In this document: piece by piece, positions 33,407 to 42,646 of the stretch | Layout of the letters: every line of letters begins with the position of its first letter | Position numbering within the stretch: the first letter of the stretch is position 1 | NCBI GenBank assembly: GCA_934647235.1 | Contig: CAKUFG010000018.1 | Location: forward strand, 1-58,006 | DNA: 58,006 nt | Reading direction: 5' to 3' | Source of the DNA: an uncultured Clostridia bacterium | Lineage (GTDB): Bacteria > Bacillota > Clostridia > Christensenellales > Aristaeellaceae | Made by a program: the position numbers and the translations under genes | Notes under the pieces: generated by a model | Database searches by the model: none | What the model was told of the DNA's origin: nothing | The model's input: only the letters and a program-made list of their open reading frames with translations

Positions 33407-36400
33407 ATGCGCAATACCCGCAAGCTTACTGTCCTTGCGCTGCTTCTGCTGGCGCTGTGCCTGCCCGCGCTGTGCGCGCAGGCAGCGTCGGGGCAGATCA
33501 GCGGCCATGCCTGGCAGGCGCAAAACGGCGATACCACCTATGATGCAGGCGATCGCGCCCTGACCGGCGTGGTCGTCACCCTGCACCGCGCGCAGGACGG
33601 CGCGGAGCTGGCCCAGCAGACGGTGGACAGAAGCGGCGCTTACGCCTTTTCCGGCCTCGGCGCGGGCCAGTACTACCTGTCCGTCAGCCTGCCGACGGGC
33701 TATCAGTTTATCGAGCCCATGGACGGCGGCAGCGTGATGCTTCCCGCCGACGGCGGCAAAAGCACGTCGGCCGTGCTGACGCTTGCCGAGGGCCAAAGCA
33801 TCGACAGCGCGCACATCGGCGCGTCCAAGTCCGTCGGCCATCTGCGCGTATACGCCTTTGAGGATAAAAACGCCAACGGCGGCAGAAGCTCCACGGAGGA
33901 AATGCTGCGCGGCGTGCAGACCGAGCTGTACTATCAATACCAGGGCGAATGGGTCATGGTGGCCTCCTACACCACCGACCGCGAGGGCTGCGCCACCTAC
34001 TGGAGCATGACGCCGGGCACGTACCGCATGCGCGTGGTGCTGCCCGACCCTTACATCATCGGCCCGCTGGGGCTGAAAATCAACGCCTGGTACAACTGCT
34101 TTCCCCCCTGCGACAGCAACGAGGGCTGGTCCGAGCCCTTTGTCGTGCCGCGCGGCAACAGCATCAATCTGGGCCTGGGCGCGGTCAGCACGGGCAGCCT
34201 GAGCGGCAGCCTGTGGTATGACGCCGACATGGACGGCCTGCGCGGCGCGGATGAGGGCGGCTACGCCGGGGCGACCATCACGCTGGATAACGACGCGGCT
34301 GGCGTTCACCGCACGCTGACCAGCACCCAGGACGGCCAGTATCGCTTTGACCGCCTGCTGGCGGGCGCATACACGCTGACCGTCACCCTGCCCGAAAGCG
34401 CCATGTTCACCCTGCCGGGCGGCGATTCGCAGTTTACGGACGGCTATGCCTTCTCCCAGTCCGTCACCCTGAACGTAACGACCGGCGAAGCCACGGCGGC
34501 GCGCCCCATCGGCGTGATGGACGCAACGACGCTTGAAATTCGATTCTATCATGATCTCAACGCCGACGGCACGCTGGACGCGGGCGATCTGCCCTTCTCC
34601 GGCGCGACGGCGGAAATTCTGGACGCGCAGGGCAATGTTCTGCTCACCGCTGCGTCCGATAACGACGGCGTCGCCCGCTTCCCCGTGCTGCGCGGCGGCG
34701 ATAATTCCATCCGGTGCACCCTGCCCGACGGCCAGGTGTTCACCATTGCGGGCGATGAAAACGACTTTGTCTCCCTGGCCGCGCAAAGCGCAATTACCCT
34801 GGAGCATACGCTGCCCCACGGCCAGGCCAGCACGCTGTACGCCGGCGTCACCCTGCCCGCGCAGATTACCGGCACGCTGTTTCTGGACCAGAACGTATCG
34901 GGCGTGATGGACAGCGGCGAGCACGGCCAGGCCGGCTTCACCGTGCAGGCCGTCAACATGCGCGGTGAGGTAACGGCCGAAACCGTTACCGACGAGCAGG
35001 GCCGTTACCAGTTTGACAGCCTGCTGCCTGCTGCGCACACGGTGCGCTTCCTTCTGAAAGCAGCCTATGTGTTCGTCGAGCCCTCCGAAACGGGCGCGTC
35101 GGTGGAAAACCACGTAATCCTGCAGACGGCGGAATACGGCGAAACGGCCGTGATCTCCCTCGCCCCCGGCCAGACGGCGGCGCACATCGACGGCGGCGTG
35201 TTCCGCAGCGCCACGGTATCGGGCCGCGTGCTGCTGGATTCCGGCCTGCCCTCCCTGCCGCTCAGCGGCGGGCTGGCGGGCGTGCGCGTATCGCTGCTGG
35301 ATGAGTACGGCGCGCCGGTATCCGACACCACCACCGCCTATACCGATGAAAACGGCGATTATTATCTCAAGGGCGCGCTGCCCGGCACCTACTCGCTGGA
35401 ATATCAGCTGCCCGCCGGCGCGGCCTTTACCGTGCCCATGCTGGAAAGCGAGGTCTGGTACTCCGAGCCCTTCACCGTGGCCGCAGCTGACGATCTGACC
35501 CAGCAGCCGCTGTACGCCGTATTCACCGGCAGCCTGTCGGGCCTGCTGTATCAGGACAGCGACCTGAACGGCGAATATGCCGCAGGCGAGCCTGTGCTGA
35601 GCGACGTTACCGTCACCGCGCACAACAACGACCTGGATATCACCTATGAAACCCGCTCGCTGGACAACGGCCAGTACATCTTTGATTCCCTGCGCCCCGG
35701 CACGTACACGCTGTCCATCGCCCTGGAGGACTCCCTCTGCCTGGTAACGGACGCTTCCTCGCCCTTTGCCGCCACGCCGGAATCCGCCGCCACGGCTGAA
35801 ATGGCCCTGGGCGCGGACGATCATCAGGAGAACCGCAACATCGCCGCCGCGCATATCGCCAGCCTGACGGGCAGGCTGTTTATGGATCAGGGCAACGACA
35901 ACCATCTGGATGCGCAGGATGCGGGCGCGCCGCAGATTCCCGTCACGCTCAAGGCCGTGCGCAGCGCGCTGTCCTACACCCTGCTGACCGATGAAAACGG
36001 CGCGTTCTCCCTGCCTGCCCTTGCGCCGGGCGACTATCAGCTGCTGGTTTCCCTGCCGGGGGACTGCATCCCTGCCGACGGCAACGCCGCCGTGCTGACC
36101 GAAGGCTTCTGGGTATCGGACGTGCGCATTGACAGCGGCAGCCAGCTTGAGCTTACCTACGCCGTGCTGCGCTATGCCCGCGCCGCCGGCCATGTATGGA
36201 GTATGGACGGCTCGCTGACCGGCGTTTCGGGCCGCACGGTGACGCTGTATCAGGGCGATCAGATCCTGTCCACCGCCGTCACCGATGAAAACGGCGCGTT
36301 TGAGTTCCTGCAGCTCAAGCCCGGCCGCTACTCCTTCACCTGCGATCTGCCCGAGGGCAACTATCGCTTTGCCCGCAGCGTGGATACCGCCGAGCGTCCC

Positions 36401-36925
36401 AGCCTGATTACCAGCGATCAGTCCGTCGTCCTTGACAGGCTGGGCTATTCGGACGAAATTGAAATTCCCATGGGGCAGGATGTGAATACCTGTGACTTTG
36501 GCATCGGCGCGCTGAGCAAGCTGGGCGATACCGCCTGGTTGGATGAAAACGGCAACGGCATGCAGGATGAGGGCGAGCTGCCCGTGCCCGGCATCGAGAT
36601 CGCGCTGTATCAGTATGGTGAATTGATCAATGAAGCGACAACCGACCAATATGGTCATTACCTCTTTACAGACCTGTATCCCGGCGTGTATACTGTGCGG
36701 GTGACCATGCCCAAGGAGCTCAAGGCCACCGTGCAGCAAACGGCTTTCCCGCTGGTCGCCAGCGTTTTGCCCCAATCGGATGAATTGACCGTGGACGCGG
36801 AGGGCGTCATCGTGCCCAGCGGCGGCCGCAACCTGAACTGCGATTTCGGCTTTGTGCTGCGCAAGGCGGGCCAGTATCCCGAGGCCATGAGCACAACCCT
36901 GCCCACCAGCTGGGACGATAACTAA
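33407..36925 (+). CDS. Large secreted protein with ten SdrD-B/SpaA-like repeats
   Basis: The 1172-residue protein has a signal peptide (about 1-27, cut near AQA-AS) and about ten beta-sandwich repeats of roughly 110 residues. Each repeat carries variants of TDENGxYxFxxLxPGxY (for example TDEQGRYQFDSLLPAAH, TDENGAFEFLQLKPGRY, TDQYGHYLFTDLYPGVY). Several also carry a D-x-N-x-x-x-D-x-G start (DENGNGMQDEGE) typical of Ca2+-binding SdrD-B domains. There is no LPxTG motif or C-terminal helix, so it is likely secreted or held non-covalently. ACGGAGG precedes the ATG. The function is probably structural or adhesive. It could be a spore or cell-surface stalk. Confidence 0.88.
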   Translation: MRNTRKLTVLALLLLALCLPALCAQAASGQISGHAWQAQNGDTTYDAGDRALTGVVVTLHRAQDGAELAQQTVDRSGAYAFSGLGAGQYYLSVSLPTGYQFIEPMDGGSVMLPADGGKSTSAVLTLAEGQSIDSAHIGASKSVGHLRVYAFEDKNANGGRSSTEEMLRGVQTELYYQYQGEWVMVASYTTDREGCATYWSMTPGTYRMRVVLPDPYIIGPLGLKINAWYNCFPPCDSNEGWSEPFVVPRGNSINLGLGAVSTGSLSGSLWYDADMDGLRGADEGGYAGATITLDNDAAGVHRTLTSTQDGQYRFDRLLAGAYTLTVTLPESAMFTLPGGDSQFTDGYAFSQSVTLNVTTGEATAARPIGVMDATTLEIRFYHDLNADGTLDAGDLPFSGATAEILDAQGNVLLTAASDNDGVARFPVLRGGDNSIRCTLPDGQVFTIAGDENDFVSLAAQSAITLEHTLPHGQASTLYAGVTLPAQITGTLFLDQNVSGVMDSGEHGQAGFTVQAVNMRGEVTAETVTDEQGRYQFDSLLPAAHTVRFLLKAAYVFVEPSETGASVENHVILQTAEYGETAVISLAPGQTAAHIDGGVFRSATVSGRVLLDSGLPSLPLSGGLAGVRVSLLDEYGAPVSDTTTAYTDENGDYYLKGALPGTYSLEYQLPAGAAFTVPMLESEVWYSEPFTVAAADDLTQQPLYAVFTGSLSGLLYQDSDLNGEYAAGEPVLSDVTVTAHNNDLDITYETRSLDNGQYIFDSLRPGTYTLSIALEDSLCLVTDASSPFAATPESAATAEMALGADDHQENRNIAAAHIASLTGRLFMDQGNDNHLDAQDAGAPQIPVTLKAVRSALSYTLLTDENGAFSLPALAPGDYQLLVSLPGDCIPADGNAAVLTEGFWVSDVRIDSGSQLELTYAVLRYARAAGHVWSMDGSLTGVSGRTVTLYQGDQILSTAVTDENGAFEFLQLKPGRYSFTCDLPEGNYRFARSVDTAERPSLITSDQSVVLDRLGYSDEIEIPMGQDVNTCDFGIGALSKLGDTAWLDENGNGMQDEGELPVPGIEIALYQYGELINEATTDQYGHYLFTDLYPGVYTVRVTMPKELKATVQQTAFPLVASVLPQSDELTVDAEGVIVPSGGRNLNCDFGFVLRKAGQYPEAMSTTLPTSWDDN

Positions 36926-36939
36926 GGAGGCGCTTTTTT

Positions 36940-37686
36940 ATGCGAGAATACGGTTTACAGCTTTACAGCATCCGCAACGCCATTACGGAAAACTATCACG
37001 ATGCGCTGCGCCAGACGGCGGAAATGGGCTACAAAATGGCCGAACTTTACGGCGGCATGGGCCCCGGCGCGCAGACCCTGCGCAGCTGGATGGATGAATT
37101 CGGCCTGCGCGTATCGGGCACCCACACCAAGGCGGCTGATCTTGCGCCGGACGTGCTGAGCCAGACCATCGCCGACCATCACACCCTGGGCTGTGATACG
37201 CTGATTATCCCCCACTATGATATCAGCACCGCCGAAAAGGTGGACGAGCTGGTTAACCTGATCAACACCGTGCAGCCCGTGCTGGAAAAGGAGGGCATCA
37301 CGCTGGCCTTCCACAATCACTCCCGCGAATTCTGGCCCAACGAAGCCGGTCAGCTGACGCACTTTGAATTGCAAAAGCGCACCGATATCAAGTTTGAGCT
37401 GGACACCTTCTGGACCTTCAACGCCGGCTATGACCCGTGCGAAATGATGGAACAGCTGGCCGACCGCCTGATCGCCATCCACATCAAGGATGGCTTCAGG
37501 AGCGAGGCCGTGGGCGCGAAGGCGCACGGCATGCCGCTGGGCATGGGCGAAGCCCCCGTCCCGGCCGTATACGCCAAGGCCCTGGCCATGAAGCTGCCCA
37601 TCATCGTGGAAAGCGAAACCCAAACGCCCGACGGCCCCACCGAAGCGCGCATCTGCATGGATTACCTGCGCTCGCTGGAAAAATAA
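36940..37686 (+). CDS. Sugar phosphate isomerase/epimerase-type TIM-barrel protein
   Basis: The 248-residue protein matches the xylose isomerase-like/AP endonuclease 2 fold: start YGLQLYSIRNAI, EMGYKMAELYG, THTKAADL, IPHYDIS, LAFHNHSREFWP (metal ligands), KFELDTFWTFNAG and AIHIKDG. These enzymes isomerise or epimerise sugars or inositol derivatives with a divalent metal. AAGGAGG lies 9 nt before the ATG, 14 nt after the repeat protein gene. Substrate unknown. Confidence 0.88.
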   Translation: MREYGLQLYSIRNAITENYHDALRQTAEMGYKMAELYGGMGPGAQTLRSWMDEFGLRVSGTHTKAADLAPDVLSQTIADHHTLGCDTLIIPHYDISTAEKVDELVNLINTVQPVLEKEGITLAFHNHSREFWPNEAGQLTHFELQKRTDIKFELDTFWTFNAGYDPCEMMEQLADRLIAIHIKDGFRSEAVGAKAHGMPLGMGEAPVPAVYAKALAMKLPIIVESETQTPDGPTEARICMDYLRSLEK

Positions 37687-37706
37687 TCAATCCCCCAAAA
37701 CAAACC

Positions 37707-37746
37707 GCCGCCCGCAGACAAGCATCTGCGGGCGGCATTTTTTATT
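37707..37746 (+). terminator. Terminator between convergent genes
   Basis: Perfect 12-bp stem GCCGCCCGCAGA, loop CAAGCA region, complement, then ATTTTTTATTT. It overlaps the stop of the facing minus-strand gene. Confidence 0.92.
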
Positions 37747-38194
37747 TGTGAATATACATCCGGGACGGCTTCTCCTCGCCGTCTCCCTGCGCCATGCAGA
37801 AGAACTCCCAGCCATAGCGCTCATAAAAGCCCGTATGGTCAGTAAACAGATAAACAGGCGTGATTCCCCGCGCCTTCAGATCGGCCACCGCCTGATTCAG
37901 AAGGCTCCCTGCCACGCCCTGGCGGCGATATGCCGGCTCGGTATACACCGCGCAGATATTGGGCGCAAGATCCTTGCGGTCATGAAAGTCGTTTTCAATC
38001 ACGCCCAGGCCGCCCACGATTCGCTCGCCATCCAGGCACAGATACCAGCCATATTCCGTTTCCGCGCGCAGGTAGGCTTCCATGCAGGCCAGATAGGCCG
38101 CCTCCGGCACACCCCATTTGGCATGAAACCACGCCGCCGCGCGCTGCTTCAGCTCCGGCCTTTGCCGCAGTGTAACGCAAACAATCCCGTCCAT
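37742..38194 (-). CDS. GNAT-family N-acetyltransferase
   Basis: The 150-residue protein has the GNAT core: ICAVYTEPAYRRQGVAGSLL (about 84-103) with the acetyl-CoA loop RRQGVA, and the C-terminal TDHTGFYERYGWEF. GGGGAG lies 6 nt before ATG 38194; the longer frame to 38440 overlaps the next gene antisense-like and is rejected. It follows the ACT-domain gene by 10 nt and is probably co-transcribed. Substrate unknown. Confidence 0.87.
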   Translation of the reverse strand: MDGIVCVTLRQRPELKQRAAAWFHAKWGVPEAAYLACMEAYLRAETEYGWYLCLDGERIVGGLGVIENDFHDRKDLAPNICAVYTEPAYRRQGVAGSLLNQAVADLKARGITPVYLFTDHTGFYERYGWEFFCMAQGDGEEKPSRMYIHK

Positions 38195-38204
38195 GGTTCT
38201 CCCC

Positions 38205-38573
38205 TCACGCCTCAATCGTATATCCCGCATCGGCCAGCGCCGCCAGCGCGCGCAGATAATGCGCCTGCTTGAGCAGAATATAATCCGTATTATAGGTAGA
38301 AATCGCAAAAATCGGGATCTTATGCTGCGCCAGCACCTGGGCGATTCCGGCCAGGATACCCACCAGCGCAAAATCCAGCGTGCCCTGAACGCGCAGCGCG
38401 CGCCAGCCGTCGTCCCGCTCCATGGTGTTTGCCGGCGCATCCTGTGTCAGGCATACCAGCGAGTTTTCCTCATCGGTTTTCGCGGTGAACACATGCTCCG
38501 CGCGCCAGTTTATAAGCGAATAATTCTCCACCTTGCACACCGAAAAATCGTCGGAAATCGGTTGAATGGTCAT
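38205..38573 (-). CDS. ACT-domain protein (CASTOR/ACT_7-like)
   Basis: The 122-residue protein resembles small double-ACT proteins of the aspartokinase-regulator type: SLVCLTQDAPA for the first half and LRVQGTLDFALVGILAGIAQ with IPIFAISTYNTDYILL for the second. These domains sense small ligands such as amino acids. It has no catalytic domain, so a ligand-binding or regulatory role is inferred. An extended -10 (TGATATAAT, plus coordinates 38609-38617) lies upstream on the minus strand. Confidence 0.82.
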   Translation of the reverse strand: MTIQPISDDFSVCKVENYSLINWRAEHVFTAKTDEENSLVCLTQDAPANTMERDDGWRALRVQGTLDFALVGILAGIAQVLAQHKIPIFAISTYNTDYILLKQAHYLRALAALADAGYTIEA

Positions 38574-38608
38574 GCTTCATCCCTCGCCTCGTTTTGCTGT
38601 TCTGCATG

Positions 38609-38617
38609 ATTATATCA
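38609..38617 (-). promoter_or_regulatory. Extended -10 promoter of the ACT-GNAT unit
   Basis: Minus strand TGATATAAT; no good -35 hexamer is seen at the right distance. The rest of the 224-nt gap 38574-38797 shows no other clear element. Confidence 0.45.
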
Positions 38618-38797
38618 TACTGAATCCGGCAAAGCCAGGCCATCAGCCCATCTTATCCTGCTGTCAGTGCACATTATGCGCCGCTCAGTCTGTACATTTT
38701 GCCGTTTTGCATGCCTTTAATTCGTCATACTGCAAAGCCCGCATTATTTCCAGTCATCTGGCCATTATACTTTCATGAGAAAAAGGAGGTGGCGCAG

Positions 38798-39052
38798 ATG
38801 TCCAAGCCGCGCAGAAGGCCCCTAGGCAAGCGCAACATCGTCGGGGCAAAGATCGTCAAGCTGCGTAAGGAACGCGGAATGAAGCAAAAGGACCTGGTGA
38901 TCCGGCTGCAAAGCATGGGCATGGATATCAGCGACACCAGCATGTCCCGTCTGGAGGGGCAGCTTCGCCTGGTGCAGGACTTTGAAATTCCAATCCTTGC
39001 AAAGGCGCTGAACGTTTCGCTTGAATGGCTGCTGGAGCAGGAGGAGGAATAA
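38798..39052 (+). CDS. Small XRE-type helix-turn-helix regulator
   Basis: The 84-residue protein is little more than one HTH domain: VGAKIVKLRKERGMKQKDLV, DISDTSMSRLEGQLRLVQDF, and the C-terminal IPILAKALNVSLEWLLEQ. The basic N-terminus (MSKPRRRPLGKR) is unusual. AAGGAGG precedes ATG 38798; the longer frame from 38699 lacks a site. It has no ligand domain, so it may sense a partner protein or act as a simple switch. The target is unknown. Confidence 0.87.
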   Translation: MSKPRRRPLGKRNIVGAKIVKLRKERGMKQKDLVIRLQSMGMDISDTSMSRLEGQLRLVQDFEIPILAKALNVSLEWLLEQEEE

Positions 39053-39085
39053 GGCCCCTGCCTTCAGCTTCAGACAGACCGCCGC

Positions 39086-39131
39086 AAAAAAACCGGCTGA
39101 TGAGAATTGCTCTTCATCAGCCGGTTTTTTT
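39086..39131. terminator. Bidirectional terminator between the XRE gene and clpX
   Basis: AACCGGCTGATGA (39091-39103) pairs perfectly with its complement (39114-39126), with an A-run before and a T-run after, serving both facing genes. Confidence 0.93.
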
Positions 39132-39139
39132 GTATTACG

Positions 39140-40459
39140 TTATACTGCGTCGGGCGCTTCCTTCTTTTCCTCGGGCAGCGCGGCGGCGGGCTTTTTGCTG
39201 CGCAGCGCGCGCGCACTGTGCGCGGCGCGGGTCAGCTGCGGCTTGGCCCCGGCGGTAATCACATCGCCCGTTACATGGCAGGCGGTCACATCGCTTTGGC
39301 CAGGCAGATCGAACATGGTATCCAGCAGCGCCTTTTCGATGATCGCGCGCAGGCCGCGCGCGCCGCTCTTTTGCTGCATCGCCATGTGCGCAATGGCCGT
39401 CAGCGCGTCCTGATCAAAGGACAGCGACACGCCGTCCAGCTCCAGGAGCTTGGCATACTGCTTGACCAGCGCGTTGCGCGGCTCGGTCAGGATGCGCACC
39501 AGCGCCGATTCATCCAGCTGATCCAGCGTAACCACCACAGGCAGACGGCCTACAAATTCGGGAATCAGGCCGAACTTCATCAGATCCTCGGGGCGCAGCT
39601 GACGCAGGACATTGCCCACGTCCGCCGCGGAATCGCCCGTCAGCTTGGCGCCGAAGCCCAGCGTGCGCGAGCCGATGCGCTGCTGAATGATGGGCGCAAG
39701 GCCATCGAACGCGCCGCCGCAGATGAAGAGGATGTTGGTGGTATCGATCTGGATGAACTCCTGCTGGGGATGCTTGCGGCCGCCCTGCGGGGGAACATTG
39801 GCAACCGTGCCCTCGAGGATCTTGAGCAACGCCTGCTGCACGCCCTCGCCGCTTACATCGCGGGTGATGGACACGTTTTCGCCCTTGCGGGAGATCTTAT
39901 CAATTTCGTCAATGTAGATGATGCCGCGCTGCGCCGCGCGGATATCGCCGTCGGCCGCCTGAATCAGGCGCAGCAGGATATTCTCTACATCCTCGCCCAC
40001 ATAGCCGGCCTCGGTCAGCGCCGTGGCGTCGGCAATGGCGAAGGGCACGTTCAGGATGCGCGCCAGCGACTGGGCCAGATAGGTCTTGCCGCAGCCGGTG
40101 GGGCCAACCATCAGGATGTTGGATTTCTGCAGTTCCACATCCCCGGCCTTTTTGGGGGCGTTGATGCGTTTATAGTGGTTGTATACGGCCACGCACAGCG
40201 TGCGCTTGGCCTCGTCCTGCCCGATTACATACTCATCCAGCACGGCCTTCATTTCGGAGGGCAGCGGCAGGGAGGGCGAATCGGGTGCGGCGGTGCTCAT
40301 GGGGGTTACGTCGTCGGCAATGATATCATAGCACAGCTTGATGCACTCATCGCAGATGTATACATCGGGACCGGCTACAAGGCGGCGTACCTGATCCTGC
40401 GTTTTGTAGCAGAAGCTGCACCGATGCAGTCTGCGCGTGGTGAATTCATCCTTGGGCAT
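39140..40459 (-). CDS. clpX: ATP-dependent Clp protease ATP-binding subunit ClpX
   Basis: ClpX unfolds tagged proteins and feeds them to ClpP. The 439-residue protein has the N-terminal zinc domain (CSFCYKT and CDECIKLC, residues 14-43), Walker A GPTGCGKT, Walker B IIYIDEIDKI, the RKHPQQEF pore-adjacent stretch, an IGSRTLGFGAK-type region that stands where the ClpP-contacting loop lies, and the sensor-2 SGARGLRAIIE. The last 30 residues are Ala/Lys-rich and dispensable-looking. GAGGTGA precedes the ATG. It follows clpP by 8 nt. Confidence 0.96.
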   Translation of the reverse strand: MPKDEFTTRRLHRCSFCYKTQDQVRRLVAGPDVYICDECIKLCYDIIADDVTPMSTAAPDSPSLPLPSEMKAVLDEYVIGQDEAKRTLCVAVYNHYKRINAPKKAGDVELQKSNILMVGPTGCGKTYLAQSLARILNVPFAIADATALTEAGYVGEDVENILLRLIQAADGDIRAAQRGIIYIDEIDKISRKGENVSITRDVSGEGVQQALLKILEGTVANVPPQGGRKHPQQEFIQIDTTNILFICGGAFDGLAPIIQQRIGSRTLGFGAKLTGDSAADVGNVLRQLRPEDLMKFGLIPEFVGRLPVVVTLDQLDESALVRILTEPRNALVKQYAKLLELDGVSLSFDQDALTAIAHMAMQQKSGARGLRAIIEKALLDTMFDLPGQSDVTACHVTGDVITAGAKPQLTRAAHSARALRSKKPAAALPEEKKEAPDAV

Positions 40460-40467
40460 GGCTCACC

Positions 40468-41064
40468 TCAAGCGTTCTTTTTGCGGGGATAGTAGATCTG
40501 GTCGATGATGCCGTAATTGAGCGCTTCCTCGGCGGTCATGAAATAGTCGCGCTCGCAGTCCGCGCGCAGCTTTTCCTGATCCTGGCCGGTCATTTCGCTC
40601 ATCAGGCGGGTCATCTTTTCCTTGGTACGCAGCAGCCATTTGGCGCGGATTTCCACATCGGTGGCCTGTCCGCTGGCGCCGCCCAGGGGCTGATGGATCA
40701 TGACCTCGCTGTTGGGCAGCGCCAGGCGCTTGCCCTTTTCGCCCGCCATCAGCAGGAAGGCGCCCATGGAGGCGGCCATGCCCACGCACACCGTGCGCAC
40801 ATCGCACTTGATGTAGTTCATGGTGTCGTAAATGGCCATGCCAGCCGTGATGGAGCCGCCGGGGCTGTTGATATAAAGCGAGATATCGGCGTCGGGGTTA
40901 TCCATCTCCAGAAACAGCAGCTGCGCCACGACGATATTGGCTACCTGATCGGTGATTTCATCCGCCAGAAAGATGATGCGATCCTTCAGAAGGCGGGAAT
41001 ACAGATCATAGCCGCGCTCGCCGTTGCTGGTGCGTTCTACTACATTGGGGATGAGAATGCTCAT
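40468..41064 (-). CDS. clpP: ATP-dependent Clp protease proteolytic subunit ClpP
   Basis: The 198-residue peptidase has the catalytic Ser99 (GMAASMGAF) and His124 (MIHQPLGG), and the start IPNVVERTSNGERGYD typical of ClpP. It forms the double-ring chamber served by ClpX. GGAGG lies 11 nt before the ATG. It lies between tig and clpX, the standard order in clostridia and many other bacteria. Confidence 0.97.
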   Translation of the reverse strand: MSILIPNVVERTSNGERGYDLYSRLLKDRIIFLADEITDQVANIVVAQLLFLEMDNPDADISLYINSPGGSITAGMAIYDTMNYIKCDVRTVCVGMAASMGAFLLMAGEKGKRLALPNSEVMIHQPLGGASGQATDVEIRAKWLLRTKEKMTRLMSEMTGQDQEKLRADCERDYFMTAEEALNYGIIDQIYYPRKKNA

Positions 41065-41103
41065 GAATTTATAATCCTCCCGGGGAGTACCCTAACAAGC
41101 ATA

Positions 41104-41142
41104 TGACGCAAGCGCGGGTTTTATGCCCGCGCTCGCATATAA
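41104..41142 (-). other. Hairpin between tig and clpP
   Basis: The minus strand forms GCGAGCGCGGG, loop CATAAAA, CCCGCGCTTGC with no T-run after it. It looks more like an RNA-processing or stabilising hairpin than a terminator and could set different levels for tig and clpPX. Confidence 0.5.
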
Positions 41143-41165
41143 ATTTCCGTTTTCAGCTGATAAGC

Positions 41166-42479
41166 TTACTCGGCCTTTTCTTCAGCGGCCTTTTCGGTGA
41201 TGACGGCGTTGGCCTTCAGGAAGTCGATCACCTTCTTGATGCCGGCGGTTTCCTTCAGGTATTCCTTCTGCTGCTCGGACAGGGAGGCCTTGAATTCCTC
41301 CACGTCGCGGTTCATGCGCTTGGCCTGATCGGCGATGGTTTCGTCCACGTCCTCATCGGTGGGGGCGATGTTTTCAGCCTTGGCCACGGCCTCCAGCACC
41401 AGCTGGGTCTTTACGCGGTTGGCGGCTTCGGGCTTGTAGTTTTCGCTCACCTGCTCGATGGTCTGGCCGGTGTACTTGAGGTAATCCTCAAAGCGGATGC
41501 CCTGGTACATCATGCGCATTTCCATCTCGCGCAGCATAGTTTTGACTTCGTCGTCGATCATCGCCTCGGGGATATCGCAGTCGGCGGCGTCAACCACCTT
41601 CTGGATCAGCGCGTCTTCCAGGTTGGCCTCGGCGCGGTCGGCGGCGTTCTTCTCCAGGTCGGCCACGATGTTGGCCTTGTAGGCCTCGAAGGTGTCAAAC
41701 TCGGACACGTCGGCGGCGAAATCGTCGTCCAGCTCGGGGCGAACCTTGGTCTGGATGCCGTTGACCTTCACATGGAACACAGCGTCCTTGCCGGCCAGGT
41801 TTTCGGCGTGATACTGCTCGGGGAACTTCACGTTCAGGTCGCGCTCCTCGCCGATGTTCATGCCCACCATCTGCTCTTCAAAGCCGGGGATGAACATGCC
41901 CGAGCCGATGGTCAGGGACTGGCCCTGCGCGGTGCCGCCCTCAAAGGCGACGCCATCCACGCTGCCGGCGTAATCCAGGTTAACGATATCGCCGTTTTCA
42001 ACGGGACGGTCGGTCACATCCTGGGTGGTGCTGGCGCGCTCCACATCGTTCTGGATGCGGGCGTCCACGGCCTCGTCGGTCACCTTTTCCACGTTCTTTT
42101 CAACGGCAACGCCCTTGTATTCGCCCAGGGTGACGTCGGGCTTTACGAATACTTCCAGGGTGAACTTCAGCTCCTGGCCGGCGCCGATCTGCTGCACATC
42201 TACTTGGGGACGATCCACAACCTGAAGGTTTTCAGCCTTGATGGCCTCTTCGTAGGCGGGCTGGGCGACAAGCTCGAAGGCGTCGTCATAGAACACCCCT
42301 TCGCCGTACATATTCTCAATCAGCTTGCGGGGGGCCTTGCCCTTGCGGAAGCCGGGAACGTTGATCCTGCTGCGATCCTTCAGATAGGCCTTTTCGACGG
42401 CCGCGTCAAAGGACTCGGCGCTCTCCACAAACGAGAGCTTCACTTTATTGCTCGCGATTTTTTTGACGGTATAAGACAT
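41166..42479 (-). CDS. tig: Trigger factor
   Basis: This ribosome-bound chaperone and prolyl isomerase meets nascent chains. The 437-residue protein has the ribosome-binding loop VPGFRKGKAPRKLIE (about 38-52), the FKBP-type domain (VENGDIVNLDYAGSVDG, GFEEQMVGM) and the C-terminal helical chaperone arms. ATG 42479 is preceded by GGAGGG; the longer frame to 42542 lies across the promoter region. It has a strong promoter of its own and starts the tig-clpP-clpX group. Confidence 0.95.
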   Translation of the reverse strand: MSYTVKKIASNKVKLSFVESAESFDAAVEKAYLKDRSRINVPGFRKGKAPRKLIENMYGEGVFYDDAFELVAQPAYEEAIKAENLQVVDRPQVDVQQIGAGQELKFTLEVFVKPDVTLGEYKGVAVEKNVEKVTDEAVDARIQNDVERASTTQDVTDRPVENGDIVNLDYAGSVDGVAFEGGTAQGQSLTIGSGMFIPGFEEQMVGMNIGEERDLNVKFPEQYHAENLAGKDAVFHVKVNGIQTKVRPELDDDFAADVSEFDTFEAYKANIVADLEKNAADRAEANLEDALIQKVVDAADCDIPEAMIDDEVKTMLREMEMRMMYQGIRFEDYLKYTGQTIEQVSENYKPEAANRVKTQLVLEAVAKAENIAPTDEDVDETIADQAKRMNRDVEEFKASLSEQQKEYLKETAGIKKVIDFLKANAVITEKAAEEKAE

Positions 42480-42550
42480 GTAGAACCCTCCTGCGCAAAT
42501 TTGCGGATCAATCCGTGCGCGGCGCGATAAGCATTCGCACACAGTGTATC

Positions 42551-42579
42551 ATTATAACACCCATAGCCCGATTTTGCAA
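42551..42579 (-). promoter_or_regulatory. Promoter of tig
   Basis: Minus strand: TTGCAA (42579-42574), 17-nt spacer, TATAAT (42556-42551) with a TGT extended -10. The AAAACGCTTGCA stretch over the -35 is shared with the foldase promoter at 30385-30413. Confidence 0.85.
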
Positions 42580-42646
42580 GCGTTTTGCCCGGAAAACGCA
42601 GCTGCCTGGGCATTTCTGTTCATCCGGGCGCGAAGGATGTTTTTTC

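Noticed and set aside
33377..36775. 1132-residue minus-strand open frame opposite the repeat protein
   Set aside because: Antisense shadow of the ten-repeat gene; the plus strand has a signal peptide, repeats and ribosome site.
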